Notes under the pieces: generated by a model
What the model was told of the DNA's origin: nothing
The model's input: only the letters and a program-made list of their open reading frames with translations
Database searches by the model: none
Position numbers and translations under genes: made by a program
Shown here: positions 24,998-36,883 of the stretch, piece after piece
How positions within the stretch are numbered: the stretch's first letter is position 1
Layout: every line of letters starts with the position of its first letter
Assembly (NCBI GenBank): GCA_014898425.1
Contig: RCSZ01000007.1
Coordinates: 434,001 to 498,000, forward strand
DNA: 64,000 bases
Direction: 5' to 3'
Origin: Botryotinia globosa
Lineage: Eukaryota > Ascomycota > Leotiomycetes > Helotiales > Sclerotiniaceae

Positions 24998-26285
24998 ATA
25001 TAAAAGGGTGAATTAAGTTTATACTTTATCGATCTAGCGCTCCATGGAGAAAATTCCGAAGGGTTTGCGATGCGACAACGAGAATACTGAGGAGATTCGA
25101 ATTTCTTGAATTGGGAATTGGAATTGGGACAAGACGACTGGAATAATTTCTTTTTCTTGATGGATTATTGATACAACGAAATTAGAAACTTCTCTCTTGT
25201 CACAACCTGGAATCATCAATCACTTTAAAGAAAAAACATCCAAGATGAGAAATTTCATTCCAATGAATCGAGATGTAGCCAAGTACCTAGCAGGTCGAAT
25301 ATATTGGATGACGATTCAATCAAGGAAAGAAAGAAGTGATTGATAACAATCGTGGGTATCTAGGCAGGTAGTCGGTCGGTCGGTAGTAGGTAGGTAGGTT
25401 GGTAGGTAGGTAGGTTGGTATATTGATACAATACAGATGATTGGAAGTATCTTGATATCGATTGCCGTTTCTGCGTCTTCGAATTGTCAAAGTAATAATA
25501 TGTTGGTCGATACTAGTGAGGCTTAAGGAGAGTTCCGCAAATTGGGGTTGTTGGTTATTGATTGATTGATTGATTGATAGATGATTAGAGAAGAAGCAAC
25601 TTATCACGACATTCCATGTTTCTTTCCCTTGCGATGTTATGGATTTCCTTGGAAGTGTTACCTACTACTACCTGATTACCTGGGTATGGATGAGATTGAC
25701 ATGATGTTCAAAATGAGAAGATATACTTAAATTATAGGTAGGTAGGTAGGTAGGTAGGTAGGTAGGTAGATGTAGAAGTATCACAATATCATGGAAAGAA
25801 TCGATCAAGAATAACTGGAACCTTCACCAATTCCTTATACCGTATAATGTTTCATATATTCGAATCAAAATATAATATATAATATATAATATACAATATA
25901 ATAATAATACATAATTTCTCATTTTCTTGGGGGTCACAAAGTATAGTGTCTCATCCATTCAAGAACTGGATGTTATTAATCTCACTCACGTAGATAGATA
26001 ATAATAATAAGTGTAGTTGGGAGTGAAGTGTTCTTTCCTTCTTTTCCTCACACTCTTTGGAGTGAAGAAAGATTGGTGGGAGTGAAATAGAAATAGAAAG
26101 GTGTGGTTATGACATTGTAACTCTGATATGATTGGTTGGTGAAGTGGTTTAGTCTAGAATAAGAAATCACCCCTGCGTACTCGAGGACGTAGGTAGGTAG
26201 ATAGATACAAATTACGAATTACGAATTGCGAATTACCAAATACGAAATCCAACCACCAGACTGTACAAAGTAGTTATGTAATATA

Positions 26286-26316
<31 letters not shown>

Positions 26317-27757
26317 CAAAGGTAATAATCCCACAGAGTTAAATCATTCATTCTTGATTCCTCAGGTATGAATACTCGTCCTCTTTCTTTCCTCTATCCT
26401 CTTCTAATTTCTTTCTTCACTCCCACTTCACCATACCACCATATCATATCTACATCCCCTCCTTCTTTCCTCTAACCCATCTCCTCCCTCTTCTCTTCTC
26501 TTCTCTTCTCTTCTCTTCTCTTCTCTTCTCTTCTCCTCTCCCCGCCTCTTCAATACCCAACCTCAGCCTCAGCCTCAGCCCACGCCCCACACCCACCAGG
26601 TGATCCATCCCCGTCCCCATCAACGCCACCAACACATTCCCCGTCTCGCCCATTAACCGAACACACACACACACTACATACACACACACACACACTACAC
26701 ACACACCCGACACTCCAGCTCTTCTCCCTCGACAGAAATACTCAACTATCATTAATCACATCCATTTCCTCAATTTCCAACTCGGAGCCGGAGCTTTATT
26801 AATAAATTGAATGGATATAACATAGTGTAACTTGACTTCACAGATCTATCTATCCATTCAATCTACAATCTCAACCACCCTCATCATCACCCTCACCCTC
26901 ACCATCATCACCCTCACCATCATCACCCTCACCATCATCATCACCCTCACCCTCACCCTCACCACCCAACAATCCACCATAGAAAATTTCAGAATCCAAA
27001 TATACCCAACCCCCTCCCCTCCCTCTTCATCAGGATAACAATCAAGATTCAAAACTCACGGGGCCTATCATTCATCTAACCTAACCTAACCTAACTCAAT
27101 CCAATCCAGTCCAATCCAATTCAAAACAAATTACCTAGGTACCTACAGAAATCATCAAAAAATACCCTACCTACGTACACTCCATATTTTGCCACTGTGG
27201 TAAAAAGCTATTCATCACCCTCCAACATGGTCTGGTGAACAGTTGGCAATCGATCCAATTCTAATTTGCTGATCGATTCCTCATTCTTTCCCCTTCACTT
27301 TCCTCTGATGTTTAATCCGCTCATTGTCCAGTATTGAATACGACACGGGGTAGACACCTACCTGCGCCATACATCTCAGCCCGCCCTATCACTCACAAAT
27401 CAAAGACTCGAGTCAACATTTACCCATCATATAAACATTACAATCACAAATCATTCACATCACTCGTCAACCATCAAACGAACAGAATCGGGTAATAATG
27501 TTTCATTCTCTCCGGTAAATTCTGCAACGAATTAACGCCATCTAAAACAGACTCGCATTCTATCCCACCAAAAGAAAGCGGTGTTTCATCAAATCATGCA
27601 CCGCCCTAATCCCTCCGCGGCCTCCTCAATTTCGGGTCATGAGAGGGATATCCCTTGGTGAATGCCACCCCCTATGTGTAGTCGTCCGTAGATGCATCAA
27701 TCAAACTTTTGTTTTTGGACTGAATATTGTACGGAATTTGGTTAATATATAGTCACT
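24998..27757. other. Intergenic, microsatellite-rich
   Basis: No gene was found in 2.8 kb. Simple repeats include GGTA/GGTT units (25374-25420), TAGG repeats (25735-25769), TA repeats (26287-26315), nine TTCTC units (26491-26535), CA tracts (26660-26705), CCCTCA/CATCA repeats (26878-26970) and four CCTAA units (27075-27095). Several create open frames of biased composition on both strands. The left end is the INO80 promoter and the right end the ARB1 3' flank. Confidence 0.55.
26491..26535. repeat. TTCTC microsatellite
   Basis: Nine perfect tandem copies of the pentamer TTCTC lie within a longer pyrimidine tract. Purine-pyrimidine mirror tracts of this kind can adopt non-B DNA. No gene is associated. 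Confidence 0.85.
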
Positions 27758-29753
27758 TTAAACGGCACCTGCAGAAACCATCTTCTTTCTCAAGTGGTTC
27801 TTGTACTCGGCGATAGTACCATCCCATCTCTTGATGGTTTGGTTCTCGCAAACCATAATGTCCTTGGCAATCTTATCGAGCAATCTATAGATAATTAGCA
27901 TGTGATTCGTTCAACTTGTACCAAGAATGCTTACCTGAAATCGTGAGAAACAACGACAACACCTCCGGTGAAAGCATTGATAGCATCAGCCAAACTGTCA
28001 ATAGTAGGAATATCCAAACCGTTGGTAGGTTCATCCAACAACAACATGTTTGGTCCATCGATAGCCAACAAAGCAAAAACAATTCTGGACTTTTGTCCTT
28101 CGGAAAGAGTACCCATCAATGCGGTTTGTGATTCACCACTGAGACCATACTTTCCAAGTTGTTGACGCCAGTATTGGTAATCTTGACTCTTGGAGGCATA
28201 CTTATCTCTGACGAAGTCCAATGCGGACTTGGTGAGATCCAATTGTTCAGAAGAATGCTGAGAGTAAACACCCATCTTCAAATGTGTGTGACGAGAAACA
28301 GTTCCTCCAGTAGGAGAAAGCTTTCCAGTCATAAGACGGAGAAGGGTAGATTTACCAACACCGTTGGGTCCGACGAGAGCAGTACGGGAGTCCATGTCAA
28401 CACCAAGGTCGAGGTTTCTGTAGAGATCATCCTTGGAATCACCGGAGTATGAGAAGGTAACATCATCGAAAGACAACACTGGTGGTGGAAGCTTCTCAAC
28501 ATCTGCGAATCTGAAAGTGAAGACACGATCCTCCTCAACCTTTTGGATGAAACCATCGGCCTCCATCTTGTCCAAAATCTTTTGTCTGGATTTGGCTTGT
28601 CTGACCAAGTTGGCATATGTACCAGCTGAAGCGATGAATTTCTTAATGTGAACAATTTCATCTTGTTGCTTTTGGTAAGCCTTCATTTGGTTGACTTCTT
28701 GTTCATATCTAGTCTTGGCGTAAGAATCGTAGTTACCACCGTAGTAGATGAGTTGTCTTGAGCGCATATCGATCATGTTGGTGCATACACCGTTGAGGAA
28801 ATCCATAGAGTGGGAAACAAGGATGAGGGTTCGGTCCCATTTCTTCAAGTATTCTTCCAACCACACGCAGGCTTCCAAATCCAAATGTGCAGTAGGGTCA
28901 TCGAGAAGAAGAAGGGAAGGCTTGACGAAAAGAGCTTTGGCCAAAGCAACACGCATACGCCATCCTCCAGACATATCCTTGGTCTTCTTGTGGATAGTGA
29001 CCTTGTTGAAACCGAGACCAGTCAAAATAAGGGATGCACGAGTCGAGAAAGTAGATGGATCCATGGTATCCATGCGCTGTTTTCCGTTAGTAAAGTAGAC
29101 AGTGTATCTACCTTATCTGTGAAAAATCTTACCTCGTAAAGATCCAAAAGAACTGGAGATTCTGGTCCTTCCTCTTCCAACAAACGCTCAGCTTCGTCAT
29201 CGAGTCTCTTCATCTCGTTCTCTGCTTCTCTGACGACCCATTCCAAGGCACCCAAGTCACTAGGAGGAGCACCCTCGTTTAATAAGTAGATATCGACGTG
29301 ATCTGGAACAGGGTATTCGCGCATGTCGATAGCCTTGAGAAGAGTAGACTTTCCGCAACCGTTCTCTCCCAAGAGACCATAGCGACGTCCATATGTAAGT
29401 TCCATGGTTGTATCGTTCAAAAGGACACGACCGTGGAAAACCAGCGATGCGGAGGTAATCTTCACGTCACGACTTTGCTTGAGGGAGCTGAGAACACCAG
29501 TTGTAACACGATCAGAGAGACCATGTTTATCCATTTGTGCTGCCAATCTCTTGACTTCATCCATATCCTTTGTCGCAGGTTGCTCCTCATCAGGGAGAAC
29601 ACTTCCATCAGCGTCGGTGGCTAATTCGCCAGGTGTTGTGGTACCAGATGCAGCCTTGGAGCCAGCCTTTGATTTGGAAGCAACAGTCTTCTTTGCTGGC
29701 TTTCCTTCGGCGGCTCTCTTCGCATCACGAGCGGCTTTTGATGCTGAAACCAT
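27758..29753 (-). CDS. arb1: ARB1-type ABCF ATPase, ribosome biogenesis
   Basis: Exons 29753-29133, 29076-27935 and 27884-27758 encode 629 aa. Introns are 56 bp (GTAAGA...AACAG) and 50 bp (GTAAGC, branch CTAAT, CTATAG). A Lys/Ala-rich N-terminus precedes two ABC cassettes with no membrane segments. Cassette 1 has Walker [10 protein letters not shown], signature [13 protein letters not shown] and Walker [15 protein letters not shown]. Cassette 2 has GPNGVGKST, signature [14 protein letters not shown] and [15 protein letters not shown]. The pattern and length match Arb1/ABCF2, a cytosolic and nuclear factor needed for 40S and 60S maturation. The final exon restores the conserved C-terminus ([20 protein letters not shown]). 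It is divergent from the ketopantoate reductase gene. The alternative, Gcn20/New1, is less likely because extra N-terminal domains are absent. Confidence 0.95.
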
Positions 29754-30441
29754 GTTGATTAATTATTTGAAGTTATCGTGATAATAATCGATTAGTAAAG
29801 GAAGAAATTCTTTGATTTCTTTCTTTCTTTCTTTCTTTTTTTTATCAAGTTGACCTATTTTTCAGGATGGATCGTAATGATGGTGGGGAGAAATCTTTTG
29901 GTGGGGTTTTTTCTTCATTATCGATGAAGTTAGTGCCACCTGGGCTTGGAAGGGAGCTAGTAGTTTTTAGGTGTGTGTTTATTGATGTTGAGTGAGTTTA
30001 CCACGGAATGTCGATTTCAAGTTCACACCTCATAGTAGGTCTGCAACCAAATTATGTTAGATACACCCCCCATAATCTTCCCTTTCACCCAGTCCACCAT
30101 TCAGGTCTCTGTAATTTCACATTCCAAGGCGATAGGCTAAAAATAATCTGACGTAGATAGCGAGTGGATAAGGTCACGTGTCAAGGGCTTTCTCCTGGAT
30201 TGCCACACTGTTGACTCAGTGTTGACCACGCTTTCTCGCCAATCACTGTTGGATCACTGTTTCATTCCACCGTTCTTGATGCCACAGCTTACCTACTATG
30301 CAGGGTACGTACTTACTCACGTTCCCATCTGATTGGTTCAGAGAAAGCATACCTACATATTACCCAATCTTGAAAGTTTATCAACAACAAGGAAATATGG
30401 TCACCATCAAGTACCAACTGTGCAAATGAATTAGTCATCAT
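29754..30441. other. Divergent intergenic region between ARB1 and ketopantoate reductase
   Basis: This 688-bp spacer separates two divergent starts. TTTC tracts at 29817-29840 lie in the presumed ARB1 leader. No exon or RNA gene was recognised. Confidence 0.5.
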
Positions 30442-31671
30442 ATGGATAGATCTGGTGATCAACAACATCATGATTTGTCTGTGACATCAAATGGTGAGAG
30501 CGGTGCAATGTTCCCCTCTTATTACTTCAAACATTGTAAACTCCCAGGGTTCAAAAGAATCCACGCATGTATATTGACTCCCTCCACACAATTCACTCGA
30601 CAGATAACCAATTTACAGCACGACCATTCTAAAAATGCAAATTCCTCGGAAATGGACTCTACCATACACATCTTGGGTCTTGGAAATCTGGGAAAGCTCT
30701 TTGCGCACTCATTAGCTACAAAACCGAACCCCCCTCCTCTCACGTTGTTACTTCACCGCCCAAATATATATGAAATGGCCAAAGTCCAAGGACCCAAGAT
30801 TGGGATTTTTTATGACGGCGTTTGGAATTGGGAAGGTCAATATAATGCTGAGCTTGTATTGACGGAGGATCTTCCAAGTCCCCTAGAGTTTAAGTATATA
30901 TCTAATCTGATAGTCACTACAAAAACTCACAAAACGGCTGAGGCGCTTTCCATGATTAAACATCGATTTACCCCTTTGTCAACTATAACGTTCATACACA
31001 ACGGTATGGGAGTGGTTGAAGAAGTCAATAAGAGAGTCTTCCCAGATCCCAAAGAAAGGCCGCATTATTTATTTGGTATAGCATCTCATGGTGTTTATCG
31101 AACAGACGACTTCACGGCAGTCTTTGCTGGCCATGGCTCCGTTATTCTTGGTGATCCACGGGGTGATATTGAGAAGACTTCTCATGGAAGCTATCTCTTG
31201 CAGCAAGTCATTGAATCTAAACTTCTTGGCGCAAGTGAAGTTCCTTGGAATGAATTCAAACTCTTTCAGTTGCAAAAATTGGCTGTAAATGCAGTTATAA
31301 ACCCTCTCACTGCCTTGAACGATTGTTTAAACGGTAGGATTGTGGAATCCTCAATGGTCGAAGGTATGAGAAGTGACTTTGAAGGCTTAATATCCGAAAT
31401 AAGTCAAGTCTTCTGTTCTCTTCCAGAACTTCAGGGAATTGCGGGCTCGAAAGAAAGATTCTCAAGAGAAAGTTTGCGAAACGCCGTTCTGAATGTTGCT
31501 TCGGCCACCGCACAAAATAGAAGTTCAATGCTTCAAGATGTTACCAAGGGCAGTGAAACAGAAATTCAGTATATCAATGGATATATTGTAAGAAAAGCAC
31601 AAGAGTTGGGTGTTGAGTGTCCTGTGAATAGGAGGATGGTTGCAGACATTCTCGCGGTAGCTGCAAAGTAG
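30442..31671 (+). CDS. 2-dehydropantoate 2-reductase family protein (PanE/ApbA)
   Basis: Intronless, 409 aa from the first ATG. The Rossmann N-terminus begins right after Met71: MDSTIHILGLGNLGKLFAHS, with the GxGxxG NADPH loop. HNGMGVVEE matches the family QNGMG segment. QKLAVNAVINPLTALNDCLN carries the catalytic Lys and the Asn of the C-terminal domain. The enzyme reduces ketopantoate to pantoate with NADPH, in pantothenate/CoA synthesis; fungi have several family members of unknown substrate, so the exact reaction is not assured. Residues 1-70 lie before the fold. From Met23 (ATG at 30508) the segment is rich in Lys/Arg/Ser/Thr with no acid for about 35 residues, which could be a mitochondrial presequence. 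Starts at 30442, 30508 and 30652 are all possible. Confidence 0.85.
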   Translation: MDRSGDQQHHDLSVTSNGESGAMFPSYYFKHCKLPGFKRIHACILTPSTQFTRQITNLQHDHSKNANSSEMDSTIHILGLGNLGKLFAHSLATKPNPPPLTLLLHRPNIYEMAKVQGPKIGIFYDGVWNWEGQYNAELVLTEDLPSPLEFKYISNLIVTTKTHKTAEALSMIKHRFTPLSTITFIHNGMGVVEEVNKRVFPDPKERPHYLFGIASHGVYRTDDFTAVFAGHGSVILGDPRGDIEKTSHGSYLLQQVIESKLLGASEVPWNEFKLFQLQKLAVNAVINPLTALNDCLNGRIVESSMVEGMRSDFEGLISEISQVFCSLPELQGIAGSKERFSRESLRNAVLNVASATAQNRSSMLQDVTKGSETEIQYINGYIVRKAQELGVECPVNRRMVADILAVAAK

Positions 31672-32467
31672 AAGGCAATTCTAGATATGCACCGTGGATA
31701 TGTACTAGATAAATCGAACTCGCAAAAGAACATTGAATGTCTGTGTACTCAATCGTTATCATCTTTACTGGCTGTTGAATGGTTGCTCGTACATTCTCCA
31801 AGACATGAGGATTACATATTCGCCTGATCGAGCCACCATTGAACTCCAGCTGAGATTGTAAGGCACAAATCGGTTCAAAGGGCAAGAGCAAACCGTGAGG
31901 CTATCAGGCAACCATATCCATATCCATATCACATATTCACTATTTCCAAGTTAAGTCGCTTACACACATTTTCATCCAAGAATTCCGCAAGATTGATTCA
32001 TGACTTTCACGGGCTCTCAGCCCTACACAAGGCTGTACATGTGATTTCAGAGCAGAGGGGAAAGGCTGAACGTTTTTCAATTCGCGCTGAGAATAATAAA
32101 TCACGGCGCAAACACGTCAACCTATTCATTTTACTGAGAAATGGAGATCAGTTTTGAGATGCGATCATCTTCAACTTTACAAGTCGGCCCCAAAACGACC
32201 TGGCATTCTTTTTGAGAGGTCGCCGTCATTTCTTAGTAAGTCTTGGAGTTTACTACGAAGTATTAGTGCATTCTGATCTTTACCATTCTTTTATATCCAC
32301 TCGATGGGAGGCGCTGGAAAGACTCATTGTAACGCTTTATTCCTAACATTCTATTGACAGGCACTCTCGAGGTCCTCTTTATCTGCTTCACAATCTAGAT
32401 TCCTCGATCTTTAAAATAACAGCTCATCGATCTCATAATCTGCGAGTATCCCGCTTCGATCTAAATC
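31672..32467. other. Intergenic region, no gene seen
   Basis: This lies between two plus-strand genes. It contains the reductase 3' flank and the promoter of the first 2EXR gene. A short ATCCAT repeat lies at 31914-31932. Nothing else was recognised. Confidence 0.5.
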
Positions 32468-33328
32468 ATGAATCAACCATGTCAACATCTTCTCGAGAAT
32501 AATATCAAATCCACCGAAATGTCTACCTACATCCGACCTCGACGTCCTATGAACCAAAAGGCAACGTTTCATCAATTCGCAAAGCTAGCCCCTGAACTAC
32601 AAAACATGATTTTCAAAGAAGCTCTTCCCGAAGGCCGAATCATCTCTCTCAGGGCCGTTGAGATTCTCGTTGATGAACCTGATAAATGGACTCGGGAATG
32701 GTACGCCGGAGAAAGATACGGGGGCAAATACAAAAGTGCAAAACTCATTGTAAAGACCACGCTGCCGGCACTTCTACATGTTAACATTATGGCGAGAGAA
32801 GCTGCCTGCAAGGAATATGGACTTGAATTTGCACATTGTTTGAGGAACCCGATATACTTTAATTGGGAAAAGGACACGCTATACATACAATCTGATCGTG
32901 CGGTCAAATTGTTCCAAGGGAGTTTACAAATGTTGAAGAATTTCCAAACTCCGTTATCTCGAGGCCTCGACATTGCCAAGATGGAGGAAAAACTCAAGTT
33001 TTTGATGCTAGGAGAACCTTGTCTATTCAAAAGCACTACGGAGATGATTTCCCGCTTGAGTAATTTGAAGAGATTGGAGCTTAAGGAGGGATGTTTTAGA
33101 TGGGATCAGAAGATCAAGATTCTAAATACGAGGTGGAAGGAGAGGTGGGGAGAAGACTTTACGTACAAATGTGTGGAATTGGGGAATAAGGAGATGGGAT
33201 GGAGAGTGGATGATAAGAGAGATGGGTATGAGGTGTTTGTTAAGCCGAGACGTTCAGAGAGGATAAGAGAGCTGGGGGCTAACAGGAGTCTGGATGATCA
33301 TGAAGGGGATGAGCGAGCGGGGAAGTGA
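32468..33328 (+). CDS. 2EXR domain protein (286 aa)
   Basis: Intronless. After about 30 basic residues, the 2EXR domain opens with ATFHQFAKLAPELQNMIFKE and ALPEGRIISL. It continues with LHVNIMAREAACKEYGLEFA and ends with the WEKDTLYI-type strand, all typical of the fungal 2EXR family (F-box-like proteins of unknown role, heavily expanded in leotiomycetes). The C-terminal 90 residues are charged and basic. A second ATG at 32519 is possible. A related protein lies 3.6 kb downstream on the same strand. The family is recognised from its motif pattern; the biological role is unknown. Confidence 0.8.
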   Translation: MNQPCQHLLENNIKSTEMSTYIRPRRPMNQKATFHQFAKLAPELQNMIFKEALPEGRIISLRAVEILVDEPDKWTREWYAGERYGGKYKSAKLIVKTTLPALLHVNIMAREAACKEYGLEFAHCLRNPIYFNWEKDTLYIQSDRAVKLFQGSLQMLKNFQTPLSRGLDIAKMEEKLKFLMLGEPCLFKSTTEMISRLSNLKRLELKEGCFRWDQKIKILNTRWKERWGEDFTYKCVELGNKEMGWRVDDKRDGYEVFVKPRRSERIRELGANRSLDDHEGDERAGK

Positions 33329-34150
33329 GATGAGATGAAATGGGAGGATGGGGGAGTACTGGGGGAGACAGATGGAGAGGGGGGAAAGGAACTTTGTAAA
33401 TAATCTTACATCTGCACACGTGGGTTAACAATATTAGGTCACCTCTTCGGTATCTTCACTATTCAATATCAATTGCAATATCCAACCAGTTTTCATGCAG
33501 CTTGAAAGCGCGAAATGATTTATCTGTGTATATGCCTGGATTTTCCATGATTCGGCGTGCAGTTTAGATGAAATATCCTCGGGTGCTGAAGTTCATATCC
33601 TCAGTCCTCGAAAGAAAGGCTTCCAGGCGTCTATTCGACCTTTCACGCAATGAAGCCACACCATATACACAGTCTACCAATCCGAATTACTCGGTGCATT
33701 ATAATCTCTACGAGTTCGGTATGTATTTTGGGCAGCCTCCCAAAAGTACCACCCGAGCATTTCCACCTCCACATCCACATCCACATCCACCTCCACGCCC
33801 ACGCCCACGACCCCATCGCGACCGCAGAAATCCAAGCAAAGTCCTCCGTGTACAATGCGGGAAAAATAAAAAAATAAAAATTCACGATCATTAAATCGAA
33901 CAAAACACGATGCTTACGTACAATATCCAAACCTAACATGACATGACATGGCATGATATACATAACACACAACGAAACTATCACTTAGCGTTTAGACATC
34001 CCAGCATTTAGATCTTAACTACGATATCTCAACATCAACTATGCTAATCGATTTCCTCTTGGAGAACTCCTGAGGCTGTTGCAGAACCAAGATATCAGTT
34101 CTGTGGAAATCCATAATACGTCCACTAAATCACTTATTAATATCTTACTA

Positions 34151-34243
34151 AATAAGAGATATATTGATAACTAATACATATATAATATAATTTCATATTA
34201 TAATATTATATTATTATATAGTTATTTTATTATATCTCTTATT
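34151..34243. repeat. 13-bp inverted repeat in AT-rich block
   Basis: AATAAGAGATATA at 34151-34163 is matched exactly in inverse orientation by TATATCTCTTATT at 34231-34243, with 67 bp of AT-rich DNA between. It could be the ends of a very small or decayed MITE or only a chance palindrome in AT-rich sequence. No target duplication is evident. Confidence 0.45.
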
Positions 34244-35286
34244 AAATTGATTTATGATAGAATAGAATGAAATGAAACCAAATAAAAATGTATAAAAGAA
34301 TAATTAAATTTGATTCATTATACTTTCTTTTTATTAAATAAATAATTCCATAAGATTCGATTTAAATCGATCTTATTTCTAAGTATAGAATATACTAGAA
34401 TTTCATTATAAACTATATAAATCTAGAATATTCTTCAAAGAAAACCTAGAAAAAGCAAGCAATTTCATTTCAATTTAGTATAGCTCTTATAAATTGACTT
34501 CAATTTAATTCTTATTATATATTCAATTTGTCCCTAAAGCCTAAATTGACTAGATCTTCCATTATTATTATAATAGTAATTATTCTTATTATTATAATAG
34601 TCAACCTCCAATAAGTTCCAAAAAGGCTGCTGGAAAGCCTTGAATCGGAGATAGAGGGTGTCAAGTTGTTTTAGAGAATCGATGTACTTTTGATTTTGAA
34701 ATTCATCTCGAGTTTGAAATTTGGCTCGGGATTGAATGTAAGCTGAATGTCGAAATAGCTCAACTCATGTATGAGACGATAGGTAGATTGTCTTTCTTCC
34801 CGCCTCTTTGCGAATCGATTTAATGAGTCTTCGAATGCATCTCTACAGATGGCTATTGAATATAACATCATAGTTACAATCACCATAGAAAAGAAATTTC
34901 GGAATCTTCTCGCTAACCTACTTCGAGAATTGGTATACTGCGCTGCGAGAGAACAATGATTTAAATACTACCATGCGTGTCATCCTAGAACCGATGGGTA
35001 TCATATCTTGAAAGCAGAGTGGATAATACGGGATGAAAGTTCATGGATTTGATGATGTACCGTCCTTGGTAGGGTGATGGTTGGATTTTGAAAACTCGTG
35101 TGGATTATGAGCTCTCTAATTGCTATTAGAAAGCAGTGGTCTAGAGGTGGTTATGGAGGGGAAAGAAGTATTCTTCTTGTTCTCTTTGTGAGTGGGTTAT
35201 TATGGGAGAGAGGGAGAGAGAAATAGACTTCACTAGAGTTAATGATTGATTAGATTCTAATGAATCAAATTCTTATATTATATTTG

Positions 35287-35695
<409 letters not shown>

Positions 35696-36883
35696 TACCA
35701 AAAATCTTAAAATAATACTAAAACACAAAGTGTCTAATTCCAAGCCCTCAAATCTTAACTCAATACATATACTCTAAACCCCTTCATAACACACCCTCCT
35801 CCTAGAAAATAGAAAAGAAAAATCATAATCTACCTCGAATAACCACTTCCCAAAGCTCTAAAGTAAATTAGTCTTGCACGTGATTGATCACTTCAGAAAC
35901 TTTAAAGGGGGCTAAAACATCTAGCTCGCTTCCACCCTATTAATCATCCTAATACCAGCGCTGTCCGGAGAATTTTAACTTCAACTCCAACTTTAAGTTT
36001 ACGACGAATTTCTTAGAAGGAGAGAATATGGTGTGTGGATTTGAGATTAGTTGTATAGGTGGATTTGTGAGTCAAGGGAGAGATGTTGAGGATTTTGAGA
36101 TCTGTAGTGAGGGTGTGTTGGATGTGAGATGTCGTTCTGTAGTATGAGTGATTGGTATGGTTTGTTTTTGGAATTAGATAGTCCATTGGTTAGAATCATC
36201 CATGTAAATCGATTTATAGCAAACTCCTTTTTCCCAAACCCCCTTCCAAGCCTCTCGCAGCTTTCAAAATTATCCTTCTCATTACAGTATCATTCTTTCC
36301 CAATCCGAGAGATCATCAAAACCTACGCGTAGTGATCTATATACAGGATACTAATATACATCATAGACTAGAATATAGAAATGTCCCCTAAATGCCCCTA
36401 ATAAAATTTGATGTGTCAATGACGAGATAGTTTACTTGAGTAGAAATAGCGTTCGACTAGACTAGGGACTAAAAGTGAAAAGTTAAATTTTACACTAGGA
36501 ACTCTTTTTCGCAGGGTAGTCTTGTTCCAAATTGTATATATAAGAGTCGATTGCTTTCCCTTGTTTCGTACTTCAGAATTTCTTGTCACTCGATTCTACT
36601 TCACACAATCTACTTTATACAACCTACTTCACACAATCTGCTTCATACAATCTACTCTCAGATATCTATCTTATCTTACGTGTGATAGCTATATATTCGA
36701 CGGCTTGATAGTATATTCATATCATTTAATACACTCATATAATCATATCATTTGATATAACTCTGGCATCTTCACCCATCTTCAACATCATCATCTCAAC
36801 ATCCCTATATCTTATACCATCATACTGAACAAATACGTTCACATCAAACCTCGAATCAAAGTCTCCTCTCACCACAACGAAAC

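Noticed and set aside
27075..27095. CCTAA repeats as an interstitial telomere
   Set aside because: There are only about four units of CCTAA, which is not the TTAGGG/CCCTAA hexamer expected in filamentous ascomycetes.
17316..31671. A secondary-metabolite cluster containing the methyltransferase and reductase
   Set aside because: Conserved housekeeping genes (INO80, ARB1) lie between them, and no PKS, NRPS, terpene synthase or cluster regulator is present.
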